Assembly (NCBI GenBank): GCA_958423465.1
Contig: CATZRD010000038.1
Span: forward strand, 1-23,484
Direction of reading: 5' to 3'
Source: an uncultured Oscillospiraceae bacterium
GTDB taxonomy: Bacteria > Bacillota > Clostridia > Oscillospirales > Oscillospiraceae
Length of the DNA: 23,484 bases
A program made the translations under genes and the position numbers. Position 1 is the stretch's first letter; each line of letters opens with the position of its first letter. Of this stretch, positions 14,322 through 22,759 are shown piece by piece. The notes beneath the pieces were generated by a model, which saw only the letters and a program-made list of their open reading frames with translations, was not told the DNA's origin and ran no database searches.

Positions 14322-15536
14322 TCAGCCCCCCTCCGCCGCCCGGGCGATGCCCGCCATGATATACTCCACGCATGGCACTGGGACACTATTACCCAAGGCC
14401 TTGTACCGGGCGGAGTCCGAGGCGCCGGGCAGGTCTGTCCACCCATCCGGGAACCCCTGAAGCCGCTCACACTCCAGTGGAGTGAGACGCCGGATCAGGA
14501 AAACCGCCAGTGTATCACGGCTTGGCTGGCAGATCAGATCGGTGGCATCCTTCCCCTGACGGGCACTCTGGGTGGAGGCGGTATCGTCCTCTCTGAATTT
14601 GTCCACCCGCTGGCGGCGAAAAATGGCGTGCCGGTCCGCACTGGTCAGGGTATAGGCCACATCATTTTGGATGCCAATGCCGTTGCCGCCATTGCGGGGC
14701 TGCCGGTCAATGGCATTGCCGCAGATACACATAGTCGGCTCCGGCTGGAGGGCCAGAGGCAGGTTGTTGCCTCCGGTACCAGCCCTGGCGGATAGTGTGG
14801 GCACGATCGGATGCGGCCCAGTGTATCGGCTGTCAATGCCGTGGTTCTCAAAAACCAGGGGCTGATGCCCGTGCTGTTGTGCCCGCAGGGTTCCGGTCTT
14901 ATCTTCAGTGCAGTCCATGACGCTGCCGCCCTGGTCGTTGAGGCAGAGCACGGAGGGCATGCGGTTGCCGCTCTGGCCGGCCTTCAGGGTGGGCGCCGCA
15001 CGCTCCGAGTATCCAATACTGCCCGCGCTGGCCCCCGCCCCGGCGGAAAACCCGGCTGTAATATCCCGGGTATCCGCCAGGCCGCACTCATCCCAGGCGG
15101 CCAGCCCCGCCTGCACCAGGAGGGCCGCATGGAGCTGGGGCGGGAGAGGCTTGCCCCGCTCCTTCGCCCTGCGCAGAATGCCCAGGCAGGCTCTCCTGGT
15201 CAAATAGTATTTTCGGGGCGGATTGTCCTGCAAAATCAGCGACAAGGAACACCCTGCGTCTCCGCTGGGGGGTGCCGGGCCAGTATTGAGCGTCGAAGAC
15301 CTTCCACGCCAGGGAGAATGCAGCTCCCACTCGTAATTTCCCAGCAGGTTGCCAGCCCCAGGGGTGAGGTCGAGTGAAAGGTATGGAATTGTCTGCAATT
15401 CCGGCGATCTGTTCCAGGACGAACCGGAAGTCCTCCCCTTTAGGGAAGCCGCTGCTGAACACGCCGGGGACATTCTCCCAGCAGAACCATCTGGGGCGAA
15501 CAGACTTGCCTGTCCGCCCTCGTCGTATATCCGCAT
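14322..15536 (-). CDS. C5 cytosine methyltransferase, C-terminal subunit in overlapping frame
   Basis: A 404-aa frame, +1 relative to the catalytic subunit, with 449 bp of overlap. Its C-terminus has methyltransferase motifs IX and X: IRRLTPLECERLQGFPDGWT at about 348-367 and RYKALGNSVPVP at about 377-388. The middle (about 120-330, including KYYLTRRACLGILRRAKERG, then GTLRAQQHGHQP, SRYTGPHPIVPTLSARAG and VAYTLTSADRHAI) looks like the target-recognition region of phage and ICE cytosine methylases. Its first 120 residues are encoded opposite-phase to the catalytic core. AAAGGAG lies seven bases before ATG 15536, so it can be initiated on its own. Alternatives are a frameshift mutation or sequencing error in one originally fused gene. 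Confidence 0.7.
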   Translation of the reverse strand: MRIYDEGGQASLFAPDGSAGRMSPACSAAASLKGRTSGSSWNRSPELQTIPYLSLDLTPGAGNLLGNYEWELHSPWRGRSSTLNTGPAPPSGDAGCSLSLILQDNPPRKYYLTRRACLGILRRAKERGKPLPPQLHAALLVQAGLAAWDECGLADTRDITAGFSAGAGASAGSIGYSERAAPTLKAGQSGNRMPSVLCLNDQGGSVMDCTEDKTGTLRAQQHGHQPLVFENHGIDSRYTGPHPIVPTLSARAGTGGNNLPLALQPEPTMCICGNAIDRQPRNGGNGIGIQNDVAYTLTSADRHAIFRRQRVDKFREDDTASTQSARQGKDATDLICQPSRDTLAVFLIRRLTPLECERLQGFPDGWTDLPGASDSARYKALGNSVPVPCVEYIMAGIARAAEGG

Positions 15537-15852
15537 CCCGCATCTCCTTTGTCACCCGGATCTGCTCCAGGAACAGCCCGGACCGTGCGCCGGCCAGTCC
15601 GGCGCGGGTACAGGATGCCACGGATAAGTCCTGACAGGGTGAGCCGCCGCAGATAATGTCCACCGGCGGCAGCTTCGCCCCGTCCAGCCTGGTGATATCC
15701 CCCATATGGAGCGTCTCCGGGAAATGATGTTTCGTGACTTGAATGGGGAAGGGCTCAATCTCGCTGGCCCACAGTGGGGTGATCCCCTGCCGTATGGCGG
15801 CCAGCGGAAAGCCGCCGATGCCGTCAAACAAGCTTCCGAGGGTAAGGGTCAT
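15088..15852 (-). CDS. C5 cytosine methyltransferase, catalytic subunit
   Basis: The 254-aa product carries the AdoMet-binding and catalytic motifs of 5-methylcytosine methyltransferases: motif I SLFDGIGGFPLA (7-18), SEIEPF (30-35), motif IV GGSPCQDLS with C73 as the catalytic cysteine, motif VI WENVPG (125-130) and motif VIII PQRRRRVFLVADF (195-207). Motifs IX and X are missing here and are found in the overlapping downstream frame (14322-15536). The start overlaps the virB6-like stop as ATGA, so it is translationally coupled to the channel genes. In a conjugative element it would methylate DNA to resist host restriction or control expression. The target sequence is unknown. Confidence 0.85.
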   Translation of the reverse strand: MTLTLGSLFDGIGGFPLAAIRQGITPLWASEIEPFPIQVTKHHFPETLHMGDITRLDGAKLPPVDIICGGSPCQDLSVASCTRAGLAGARSGLFLEQIRVTKEMRDADIRRGRTGKSVRPRWFCWENVPGVFSSGFPKGEDFRFVLEQIAGIADNSIPFTRPHPWGWQPAGKLRVGAAFSLAWKVFDAQYWPGTPQRRRRVFLVADFAGQSAPKILFDQESLPGHSAQGEGAGQASPAPAPCGPPGAGGAGRLG

Positions 15853-16736
15853 TTTACCGCCTGGACAATGGTGCGGGTGGTATTGACGGCAGCCTGGGCG
15901 GTGTAGACGGCGCTCATGATATTGGCTCTGGTGGTGGTGTCCAGGCCGAAGGCCCCGGCGATGCGGGGCACCTCTCCGGCGGCCAGCATGAGGCCAAGCC
16001 CCAGGAGGGCTTTGTCGCTGAACACCATAAGCCCCGCCACCAGAATGGTGGCCTGGAGGAAGGCGCTGAGACACAGGCCAATGACCTGCTTGCACCACTG
16101 GGTGAAGCCGTCCGTATAGCCCCGGGGGATGGAGAACATGTACAGGGAGCCCACGGCAATCTGGATGAGCAGGATGCCGCCCCGTTTCAAGTTTGAGAAG
16201 AACACCTTGATTACCGCATAGGCCATGAAGATCATGGCGAAGAGGAGCATGATGGGGTTGGTACCCAGGCCCCATTTGGCCTGGGCCGCGATATCCGTCA
16301 GGCCAGCCCCCTCAAGGCCTGTGAGGATTTCATTGCCCAGCTCCCCGATGCTCTTTCCCGCCCCTGTGATTTCCATGGCGAAGGTACCCTGGAGGGAGAC
16401 GGAGAGGGCGTACAGCCGAACGGGCACAGTGGTGAACAGGCTGACGGCAAAGAAGCCCTTGAGGGCGTTGAGGGCGGGCTGCTGGAGATTGCCCCGGCCA
16501 GATGCGTACTCAATGCCGCACTCAAAGGCAGATACCACCACGCTGACGGCAAAGAGGGCCCAGCCCAGTTGGGAGAAGAAGCGCACCACTGACCGCACCC
16601 AGGAGAGGTCAAACAGCTCCACCCCCATGTTTCCCATCTGGGCGAAGAAGGCGCCCAGGAAGCCCACCATCTGGCTGTAAAACCAGTCCAGGATGGACTC
16701 CATCACCGGATTGGCCACAAAGTCCCAAATAAACAC
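15849..16736 (-). CDS. VirB6/TrbL-like polytopic channel protein
   Basis: A 295-aa hydrophobic protein with about six membrane segments (roughly 25-45, 55-78, 88-110, 165-182, 190-207, 218-236). It starts FIWDFVANPVMESILDWFYSQ and includes FFSQLGWALFAVSVVVSAFE and PIMLLFAMIFMAYAVIKVFF. The segments, Gly-rich loops and position next to the pilin-like gene match VirB6/TrbL-like proteins of Firmicutes conjugation systems, which form the inner-membrane part of the channel. The start is taken as GTG 16736 with GAGGCGG nine bases upstream; an ATG eleven codons later is an alternative. It lies 14 bases after the DUF3852-like gene and overlaps the methyltransferase by four bases. Confidence 0.82.
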   Translation of the reverse strand: MFIWDFVANPVMESILDWFYSQMVGFLGAFFAQMGNMGVELFDLSWVRSVVRFFSQLGWALFAVSVVVSAFECGIEYASGRGNLQQPALNALKGFFAVSLFTTVPVRLYALSVSLQGTFAMEITGAGKSIGELGNEILTGLEGAGLTDIAAQAKWGLGTNPIMLLFAMIFMAYAVIKVFFSNLKRGGILLIQIAVGSLYMFSIPRGYTDGFTQWCKQVIGLCLSAFLQATILVAGLMVFSDKALLGLGLMLAAGEVPRIAGAFGLDTTTRANIMSAVYTAQAAVNTTRTIVQAVK

Positions 16737-16750
16737 TCGCCTTCACCGCC

Positions 16751-17092
16751 TCAGATGCCTACGATATTCCAGATGTAATTGGGGGCCAGCAGCACGAAGA
16801 TCAGGCAGACGAACAGGATGGCCGCCCCCGTCCACTCAAACTGGCCGTGCTTGCGATAGTCGAAGAAGCACAGTGCCACCTTGACAAAGAATGCAATCCC
16901 CAGCACCATGGTGAGGGCGGGGAACACCACAGTATCCACCACGGTCTTAATCTGGCCGGCGGCATCCGTCCAGGTCTGCTCCACGGCGTCCGCCACATTG
17001 CCGGCGGAGGAGGCGAAGGCCGGGACCATGCACAGGGCGGCCACCGTCAGGGCCAGGAGCAGGATTCTGATGCTCTTTTTTCTCAAAGTCAC
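16751..17092 (-). CDS. DUF3852-type small membrane protein, VirB2-like pilin candidate
   Basis: The 113-aa product has a cleavable signal peptide (KKSIRILLLALTVAALCMVPAFA, about 5-26; cut after AFA), a short outside helix (VEQTWTDAAGQIKTVVDTVV) and two hydrophobic helices (about 55-72 and 87-108, ending APNYIWNIVGI). The FFDYRKHGQFEWT loop is what I recall from DUF3852 proteins of Firmicutes conjugative elements. Two helices after a signal peptide resemble VirB2/TrbC pilins. GTG 17092 is chosen because GGAGGT lies nine bases upstream; the longer frame upstream reads through the adhesin gene and the hairpin and has no comparable site. Confidence 0.8.
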   Translation of the reverse strand: MTLRKKSIRILLLALTVAALCMVPAFASSAGNVADAVEQTWTDAAGQIKTVVDTVVFPALTMVLGIAFFVKVALCFFDYRKHGQFEWTGAAILFVCLIFVLLAPNYIWNIVGI

Positions 17093-17117
17093 TTTCGTAG
17101 CACCTCCATGAAATTGA

Positions 17118-17142
17118 AGGGCCGCCCGGGTTGGGCGGCCCT
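17118..17142 (-). terminator. Stem-loop between adhesin and pilin-like genes
   Basis: AGGGCCGCCC (17118-17127) and GGGCGGCCCT (17133-17142) form a perfect 10-bp GC-rich stem with a five-base loop, starting 21 bases after the adhesin stop. The minus-strand sequence after the stem is TTCAATTTC, only weakly T-rich. Probably a partial terminator or 3' end stabiliser. Confidence 0.65.
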
Positions 17143-17163
17143 CCTGAAGATGGGTTGCTGGAA

Positions 17164-20100
17164 TCAATAGCCGGTGCGGGGCAGGGGCTCCGAGGGCTTG
17201 TAGACCTTGGTCACCCACCGGGAGGTGGCCATAATCCACTGGCCGTTGTACACGCCGCCCACGTCCGCCTGGTTGACGAATTGGCTGCCACCGGTAAGCC
17301 AGGCGTAGACGGTGGCATAGACCTGGGGTGCCTCCACCTGCCGGAAGTTGGCGGGCACCACGCCGAAGGACATCATAAATTCGGTGACGTACTCGTTGGA
17401 GGCCAGGCACAGGGCGGCCTTGGAGGCGTCCAGTACATAGTTCTGCTGGGTGCTCAGGTTGTCCGCCAAGGTGCGCCAAGTGCCGCCACTCAGGTTGGTC
17501 TTGTAGACCACCTTATAATTGCCCGGCACGTTGTAGGTGCCAGTGACAATCTTGTCCAGCCGCACCGCCTGGCCGGGCAGGGTATCCCTCCAGAAAAATG
17601 AGGTAAGGCTGGTGGTGGAGTTGTTGCCGATGCCGCTGAAATCGTAGCGGATCTGTTGGCCGGGCATAACCTCCACATAGCCGGTCTTTTGGATGCTTAC
17701 ATTGGTGTAGAGGCTCTTGTTGGTCATAGCCACCTTGACAATCTGGCCGGCAAACTCGATCTCCACCTCGATGGGGGTCTTGTCCAGGCCGTAAAAGTCT
17801 GCGGCCTTGGACTCCACGATTTTGTAGCGGCCCAGTGGGAGAGGCCGGGAGGATGCAACGCCGTTCTTGTCCGTCTCAACCGTATCGACTAAGTTGCCGG
17901 TCCGGGCGTTGTAGATCTCAAACTCTGTGCCGGGGATGGGGGTGCCGGCGGGCCAGCCGTTGACACTGTTGTAGTCCGCGGAGGTCTTTGTTATCTGGAT
18001 CTGTCCAGTGATGGGGGTGTTCTCCCACTCCACCTCGGTGGTCTCCCCAGACTCCACATAGACGGTCTTTTTCTCCGTGTCAGGAACATAGCCCTCATTC
18101 TCTAACTCTCTGAGATAATACCGCCCGGCCTCCAGACCCTCGATCAGTACATACCCCTCGTTATTCGAAGTGTACTGGCCAACGGGGGTGTTGGTGCTAT
18201 CATAGAGGATAAACGGCACCCCATAGATGCCCTCGCCGGTGGTGCTGTCCGTTTTGTGGATCAGGATGGCGCTCACCGGCGTGTTCTCCACCTGGAGGGT
18301 GGTTGTCTCCCCGTTCTCCACCTCGAAATAGTGGGGCGTATCGTCCATGTGGAAGCCTTCCGCGCTCTCGGTTTCCACGGCATAGTACGATCCATTCTCC
18401 AGGGACAGGAACACCCGGCCGTTTCGGTCTGTTGTCACGGTACCCACCAGGGCGTCGTCCATACGGCGGATTTCAAATGTAGTGTTGGGAATCCGCTCCT
18501 TGGTGTCATCCGCGTTGACCTTGATCAGCTCCAAGCCGCCCACAGGGTCGTTATACACCGTGATGGTCTGGGTGTCGTTGGGGTTGATGACCACCGTTTG
18601 GGTACGGGTCTCCTCATGGATGGTGTAGCCCTCGATGGTCTTGGTTTCCGTGATGATGAATGTCCCCACCAAACCGTCAATGATGATCTGGCCGTTTTCG
18701 TCAGTGCGGTAGAGGCCCATGCTGGAGGTCATGCCGCCGTTGTCGTCCACCACCGTGCCGTCCGCCTCGGTGATGGTAAACTCTACCCCCTCCAGGGGCT
18801 CATGGGTGACGGAATCCAGCTTGTTGATGACAAGGCCGCCCTTGGGGGTGTTGGTGATGACCACCGTTTGGGTATCTACACCCTCCCCGATGACTACATT
18901 GGTGGAGGGGGCGTCCATGACGTACCCATGGGGCGCCTTGATCTCCGTGAGCACGTATGCGCCGGGGGCCAGGTTGGTGATGCGGATCTCACCGCTGCTG
19001 TCGGTGGTGAAAATACCGTTCTGGGTGAGGGTGGAATCGCCAATTACCCCGTCCAGTCCCACCTCGCAGCCGGCGGCCGTCGTCACTCGGAACTGGGCCC
19101 CGGCGAGAGGCTGGCCCGTGGCGCTGTCCCGTTTCTGGATGATCAGCTCACCCTTCGGCTGATTCTTAAAAGTGAGGCTGACCGTCCGGCCCTCTTTGAT
19201 CTGCACGGTCTGGGCCTGGGTATCGATGAGGTAGCCCGGAGGGGCCTGGGTTTCCGTCACCACCACGCTCTTTCCGGGCTGGAGGCCGGAGATCAGGATC
19301 TCACCATTTTCGTCCGTCCGGTAGATGCCGTTGGAGTCCCCAATGAGGGTGCCGTCCGCATAGGTGACCTTGAACTCTGCGTCAGGCAGGGTCACGCTGG
19401 GGTTGGCCGAGCACACCTTGCGGATCAGGAGGTTCCCGTCCGGCATGTTTTCAAAGCGGACAGTGATGACACTCTGCTCCCCGTTGTCTGCCAGGTAGAC
19501 GGTCTCGGAGGACTGGATGATGCTGTACCCGTCCGCCGGATCCACCTCCTCCACGATGTACGATCCTGGCTTCAGGCCCGTCCAGATGGCCATGCCGTTG
19601 GAGCCGGTCACCTTCTGTCCAATCACGGTGCCGCCGGTACCGGAGGCGCCTCCCAGGTAGCGGAGCTGGAAGGTGGCCCCGCCCAGGGCCTCGCCAGTGA
19701 CGCTGTCCGTCTTGTGTACCACGATGGCGTTGAGGGGGACGTTCTCAAATGTCAGAGACTTGTTTCCGCCGCCCTCAATATAGACCTCCTGGGTGGCAGG
19801 CTCCTTGATGGTGAAGCCGGGGGCGGGTTCCAGCTCCGTCACCCGGTACCAGCCGTCCCGCAGGCCCTCCAACACGATCTGGCCGCTGGCGTCAGTGAAG
19901 TAGATCCCCAGGTTGTTGAGCTCGCCGGTGTCGGTGCCATTGCTGCCGTACCAGAGCTGGAATTTGGCCCCCCGGATGGGGCTGCCGGTGATGCTGTCTA
20001 CCTTCTGGATGGTAAGGGTGGGCTTTTTGTGGTTCTCGAAATAGACGGTGTGGTTCCGGTTGGGATAGAGGGTGACCAACTGGGGCTCCGCATCCATGAG

Positions 20101-22686
20101 ATAAGGGGAGGGAACCGATTTTTCTGAAATTTGATACACCCCGGGCAGCAGATTTTCCAGGGTGGCCGTTCCGTCTGCCCCGGTCTTGATTTCATCCACG
20201 CTGTGGCCGTCCGCCGCTTCCACCAGGAATACGGTATCCGGCACGGGCTCCCCGGTGTCGGCATCCCGCTTCACCACCGTCAGGTTGGGGCGGATGTCGT
20301 TCTCTAGGATGATCGTGGAGGTCTTGCCGGGGAACAGCTCCACATGGCGTTCCACCGGGTCGCTGATGTGGTCTGAGGTGGTGTCCAGCTCCTTGACCGA
20401 ATACACCCCCGGCTCCAGGCCGGAGATCAGGATCTCTCCATTTTCATCAGTGGTACGGTCCAGATACCGGCTGCCGTCCTCGATTTTGGCGATGCGGAAA
20501 GTCACCCCAGCCAGCCGGGAACCGTCCGCACTCAGCTTGATGAGGTGCAGGGAGGGCTGGACGGAGTTGGTGAACACAAACCGGGCTGTCTGGTTGGCCT
20601 CCAGTTGGATGATGCGCTGGGCCTCATCAATGATGTAGCCGGGGCAGTCCAGTTCCGTCACCACATAAGCTCCGGTGGGCAGTTCAGACAGGTCGATTTC
20701 GCCGTTTTGGTCGGTAACAAATTCCGCCGGGCCAAAGCTGCCGTCCACCGCCTCAATGCGGAACTTGGCGTTGGGGATCACCTTGGAGGGGTTGGCGCTG
20801 TCCACCTTGACCAGCCAGATCCCGGGCTTCTGGTCGTTAAAAAAGTAGAGCTCCTTAATACTGTCTCCGGCCTTCAGTTCAATTTCCTGCGGGGTGGAAT
20901 CCGCCAGATGTCCACTGTCCCCAGTGTCCACCTCTTGGACGCGGTAGGTGCCCGGCCGGCAGTCCGTGAGCAGGATTTCTCCCAAAGCGTCTGTCTCATA
21001 GTCCCCCAGCAACTCCCCATCCCGCCAAATACGGAAGGTGACGCCGGGCATGGTCTCATGGCTCTCTCGGTCGTACTTGATAATCTTCAGGCCGGGCAGG
21101 GCCTCGTTCTTCAGGGTGTAGGTGACGCAGTCTCCTGCCACCACAGTGGTGGTATAGGTCTGGGAATCCCGCTGCCACCCCTCTGGAGCGGACAGTTCCC
21201 GGATTTCGTATGCCCCCGGCTTCAGCTCCGTGAAGGTATAGGAACCGCCGGTGCCGGTGGTACCGGTATAGGTCGCGCCGCTCTCGATGTGCTTGATCTG
21301 TATTTTGGCTCCCGCCAGGCTGGCCCCGGTGGAAGCGTCGATCTTTTCAATTCTGAGATCGCCGTAGGGTTCATTTTCAAAGTCCACCTCGGCGGTTTCC
21401 CCGTACTTCACGGTGACCTGTTTGACCGGCTCCTCATCCAGCAGGTGGTACTCCGGTGATACCCGTTCATAGATGGTATAGTTGCCCACCTCGGTGAGAG
21501 GGATAGTGATGGAACCGGATTCCGGCGTGGTGTAGACGCCGATGGTGTCCCCATCCGGGCCCACCACCTCGAAGGTGGCGCCGGAGAGGGTGACAGTGGT
21601 GCCCGCCTCATACTTGGTGATCTTGAGGGCGGTTTCGCTGGGAGGGGGCGTAGGCTCGTCTGGGTCATCCGGCTCGTCGGTATCCGAATAGTTAGAGATG
21701 GCGTTTCGCAGCAGGCTGACCTTGGGATCCGTGTCGCAGAGGTAACTCTGGAGGTTGCCGTACTGGTCAACCTCCTGGCAAAGCGCGTAAAATACGACAT
21801 ACTGGTACACATCGGCTGAGAGGGAGAGCTGGACACTGCCGCTCTGGCCCGCTACGCAGTCCTCTGGGTAGAGCACCTTGAAGGTCCCCTTGTAGCCGTC
21901 TCCGGTATTGGAGACCTTGACCTGGGTAATATCCTGGTTGTTCTCATCCACAATACGGGCGCCCTCCGGTACGTCCGTCCCATCCTGGAACGATACATTA
22001 ACAGCCTGTCCGTCCACCCAGGTCGGAGAAGTGACAGTAAATACCTGCTGGCGATAGGCGGCCCCATCAATGGTGACGGGGTAGGCTGCCTCCTGATCTG
22101 GGGAGGTGGTGAGCTGGGGCTCTGCCACACTGGTCCATGTGGTACCCTGAGTATAGATTTTGACCGCGGCATTGAGAATGCTTTCCCCAATCTCCCTCTC
22201 CGGGCCGGTAAGTCCGGGGGCTACGGTGACGTCGCTGATGTCCCACTCGGGGATCAGGTAACACCACAGGGCAATCTTGCCGGCGTAAAATGCCTGGTAC
22301 TTGTTGGTCAGACCCAACTCCGCCAGGGAGCGGTGGGGGTACATGTTGGCCACCAGGCCCACCACTTTAGAGTCTGACGCTTTCTCCTCCGCCAGATAGC
22401 GGATGCTCTCCCCTTCAGGAACCGTCTGTGGTACGCCGTACTGGTCTGGCGTTACACAATAGGCTGGGATTTCCTGCGTCTCCCCGACGCTGTTGCGGTA
22501 GAGAAAGTAGGTATACGACTGGGTCTGCACCCTGCCGTTGACGGCCAGATAATTCATGGAGTAGCCGCCGCTGTAAATGTTGACCTCACCCAGGGCCTCC
22601 TCCGGGGTGGAGGCGGCACCCGCCGGCAGGATCAGCAGGGACAGGGCCACCGCCAGGGTGAGCATCAGGCTGATGATTCGTTTCAT
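17164..22686 (-). CDS. Giant Cna-B repeat surface adhesin ending in LPRTGY
   Basis: The 1840-aa secreted protein has a signal peptide (KRIISLMLTLAVALSLLILP, ending AGAAS). A roughly 320-residue N-terminal region carries a thioester-domain-like pattern (IPAYCVTP, then AFYAGKIALWCY), followed by an acidic/proline linker (DEPDDPDEPTPPP). Fourteen Cna-B (SpaA-like) domains span about 352-1655. All fourteen keep a Lys near the start (such as ITKYE, IQKVD), a Glu after a Y.I-type strand (YTIYE, YRVTE) and an Asn at the end (FENEP, WENTP), the triad that makes stabilising Lys-Asn isopeptide bonds. A C-terminal region of about 185 residues ends PSEPLPRTGY with no hydrophobic anchor. ATG 22686 is used; a TTG two codons earlier is five bases after AGGAGG and possible. 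Probably mediates donor-recipient or host contact. Confidence 0.87.
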   Translation of the reverse strand: MKRIISLMLTLAVALSLLILPAGAASTPEEALGEVNIYSGGYSMNYLAVNGRVQTQSYTYFLYRNSVGETQEIPAYCVTPDQYGVPQTVPEGESIRYLAEEKASDSKVVGLVANMYPHRSLAELGLTNKYQAFYAGKIALWCYLIPEWDISDVTVAPGLTGPEREIGESILNAAVKIYTQGTTWTSVAEPQLTTSPDQEAAYPVTIDGAAYRQQVFTVTSPTWVDGQAVNVSFQDGTDVPEGARIVDENNQDITQVKVSNTGDGYKGTFKVLYPEDCVAGQSGSVQLSLSADVYQYVVFYALCQEVDQYGNLQSYLCDTDPKVSLLRNAISNYSDTDEPDDPDEPTPPPSETALKITKYEAGTTVTLSGATFEVVGPDGDTIGVYTTPESGSITIPLTEVGNYTIYERVSPEYHLLDEEPVKQVTVKYGETAEVDFENEPYGDLRIEKIDASTGASLAGAKIQIKHIESGATYTGTTGTGGSYTFTELKPGAYEIRELSAPEGWQRDSQTYTTTVVAGDCVTYTLKNEALPGLKIIKYDRESHETMPGVTFRIWRDGELLGDYETDALGEILLTDCRPGTYRVQEVDTGDSGHLADSTPQEIELKAGDSIKELYFFNDQKPGIWLVKVDSANPSKVIPNAKFRIEAVDGSFGPAEFVTDQNGEIDLSELPTGAYVVTELDCPGYIIDEAQRIIQLEANQTARFVFTNSVQPSLHLIKLSADGSRLAGVTFRIAKIEDGSRYLDRTTDENGEILISGLEPGVYSVKELDTTSDHISDPVERHVELFPGKTSTIILENDIRPNLTVVKRDADTGEPVPDTVFLVEAADGHSVDEIKTGADGTATLENLLPGVYQISEKSVPSPYLMDAEPQLVTLYPNRNHTVYFENHKKPTLTIQKVDSITGSPIRGAKFQLWYGSNGTDTGELNNLGIYFTDASGQIVLEGLRDGWYRVTELEPAPGFTIKEPATQEVYIEGGGNKSLTFENVPLNAIVVHKTDSVTGEALGGATFQLRYLGGASGTGGTVIGQKVTGSNGMAIWTGLKPGSYIVEEVDPADGYSIIQSSETVYLADNGEQSVITVRFENMPDGNLLIRKVCSANPSVTLPDAEFKVTYADGTLIGDSNGIYRTDENGEILISGLQPGKSVVVTETQAPPGYLIDTQAQTVQIKEGRTVSLTFKNQPKGELIIQKRDSATGQPLAGAQFRVTTAAGCEVGLDGVIGDSTLTQNGIFTTDSSGEIRITNLAPGAYVLTEIKAPHGYVMDAPSTNVVIGEGVDTQTVVITNTPKGGLVINKLDSVTHEPLEGVEFTITEADGTVVDDNGGMTSSMGLYRTDENGQIIIDGLVGTFIITETKTIEGYTIHEETRTQTVVINPNDTQTITVYNDPVGGLELIKVNADDTKERIPNTTFEIRRMDDALVGTVTTDRNGRVFLSLENGSYYAVETESAEGFHMDDTPHYFEVENGETTTLQVENTPVSAILIHKTDSTTGEGIYGVPFILYDSTNTPVGQYTSNNEGYVLIEGLEAGRYYLRELENEGYVPDTEKKTVYVESGETTEVEWENTPITGQIQITKTSADYNSVNGWPAGTPIPGTEFEIYNARTGNLVDTVETDKNGVASSRPLPLGRYKIVESKAADFYGLDKTPIEVEIEFAGQIVKVAMTNKSLYTNVSIQKTGYVEVMPGQQIRYDFSGIGNNSTTSLTSFFWRDTLPGQAVRLDKIVTGTYNVPGNYKVVYKTNLSGGTWRTLADNLSTQQNYVLDASKAALCLASNEYVTEFMMSFGVVPANFRQVEAPQVYATVYAWLTGGSQFVNQADVGGVYNGQWIMATSRWVTKVYKPSEPLPRTGY

Positions 22687-22707
22687 TTGCAAACTTCCCT
22701 CCTAAGC

Positions 22708-22735
22708 AAAAAGCGGGAGGCTTGCCGCCTCCCGC
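22708..22735 (-). terminator. Strong intrinsic terminator upstream of the adhesin
   Basis: On the minus strand GCGGGAGGC (22735-22727) and GCCTCCCGC (22721-22713) pair perfectly around a five-base loop and are followed at once by TTTTT (22712-22708). This is a textbook rho-independent terminator, placed 25 bp after the stop at 22760 and before the adhesin ribosome binding site. No clear promoter is visible in the short space after it, so some read-through is presumably needed for the adhesin. Confidence 0.85.
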
Positions 22736-22759
22736 CGGTTTGTCTGGGACGCTGTTAGG

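Noticed and set aside
17092..17479. Extending the pilin-like gene upstream to 17479
   Set aside because: The extra codons are the adhesin C-terminus in another frame and the stem-loop; GTG 17092 has a proper GGAGGT and begins a good signal peptide.
18256..20127. A 623-codon open frame on the plus strand, antisense to the adhesin
   Set aside because: Its sequence repeats in step with the Cna-B domains, is rich in His/Gly/Val/Leu as expected from the complement of GC-rich codons, and matches no family; the minus-strand frame has a signal peptide and recognisable domains.
17700..21640. Repetitive DNA resembling a CRISPR or tandem array
   Set aside because: The repetition is at protein level (Cna-B domains of about 90-100 residues) with low nucleotide identity; no short identical repeats with regular spacers were found anywhere in the window.
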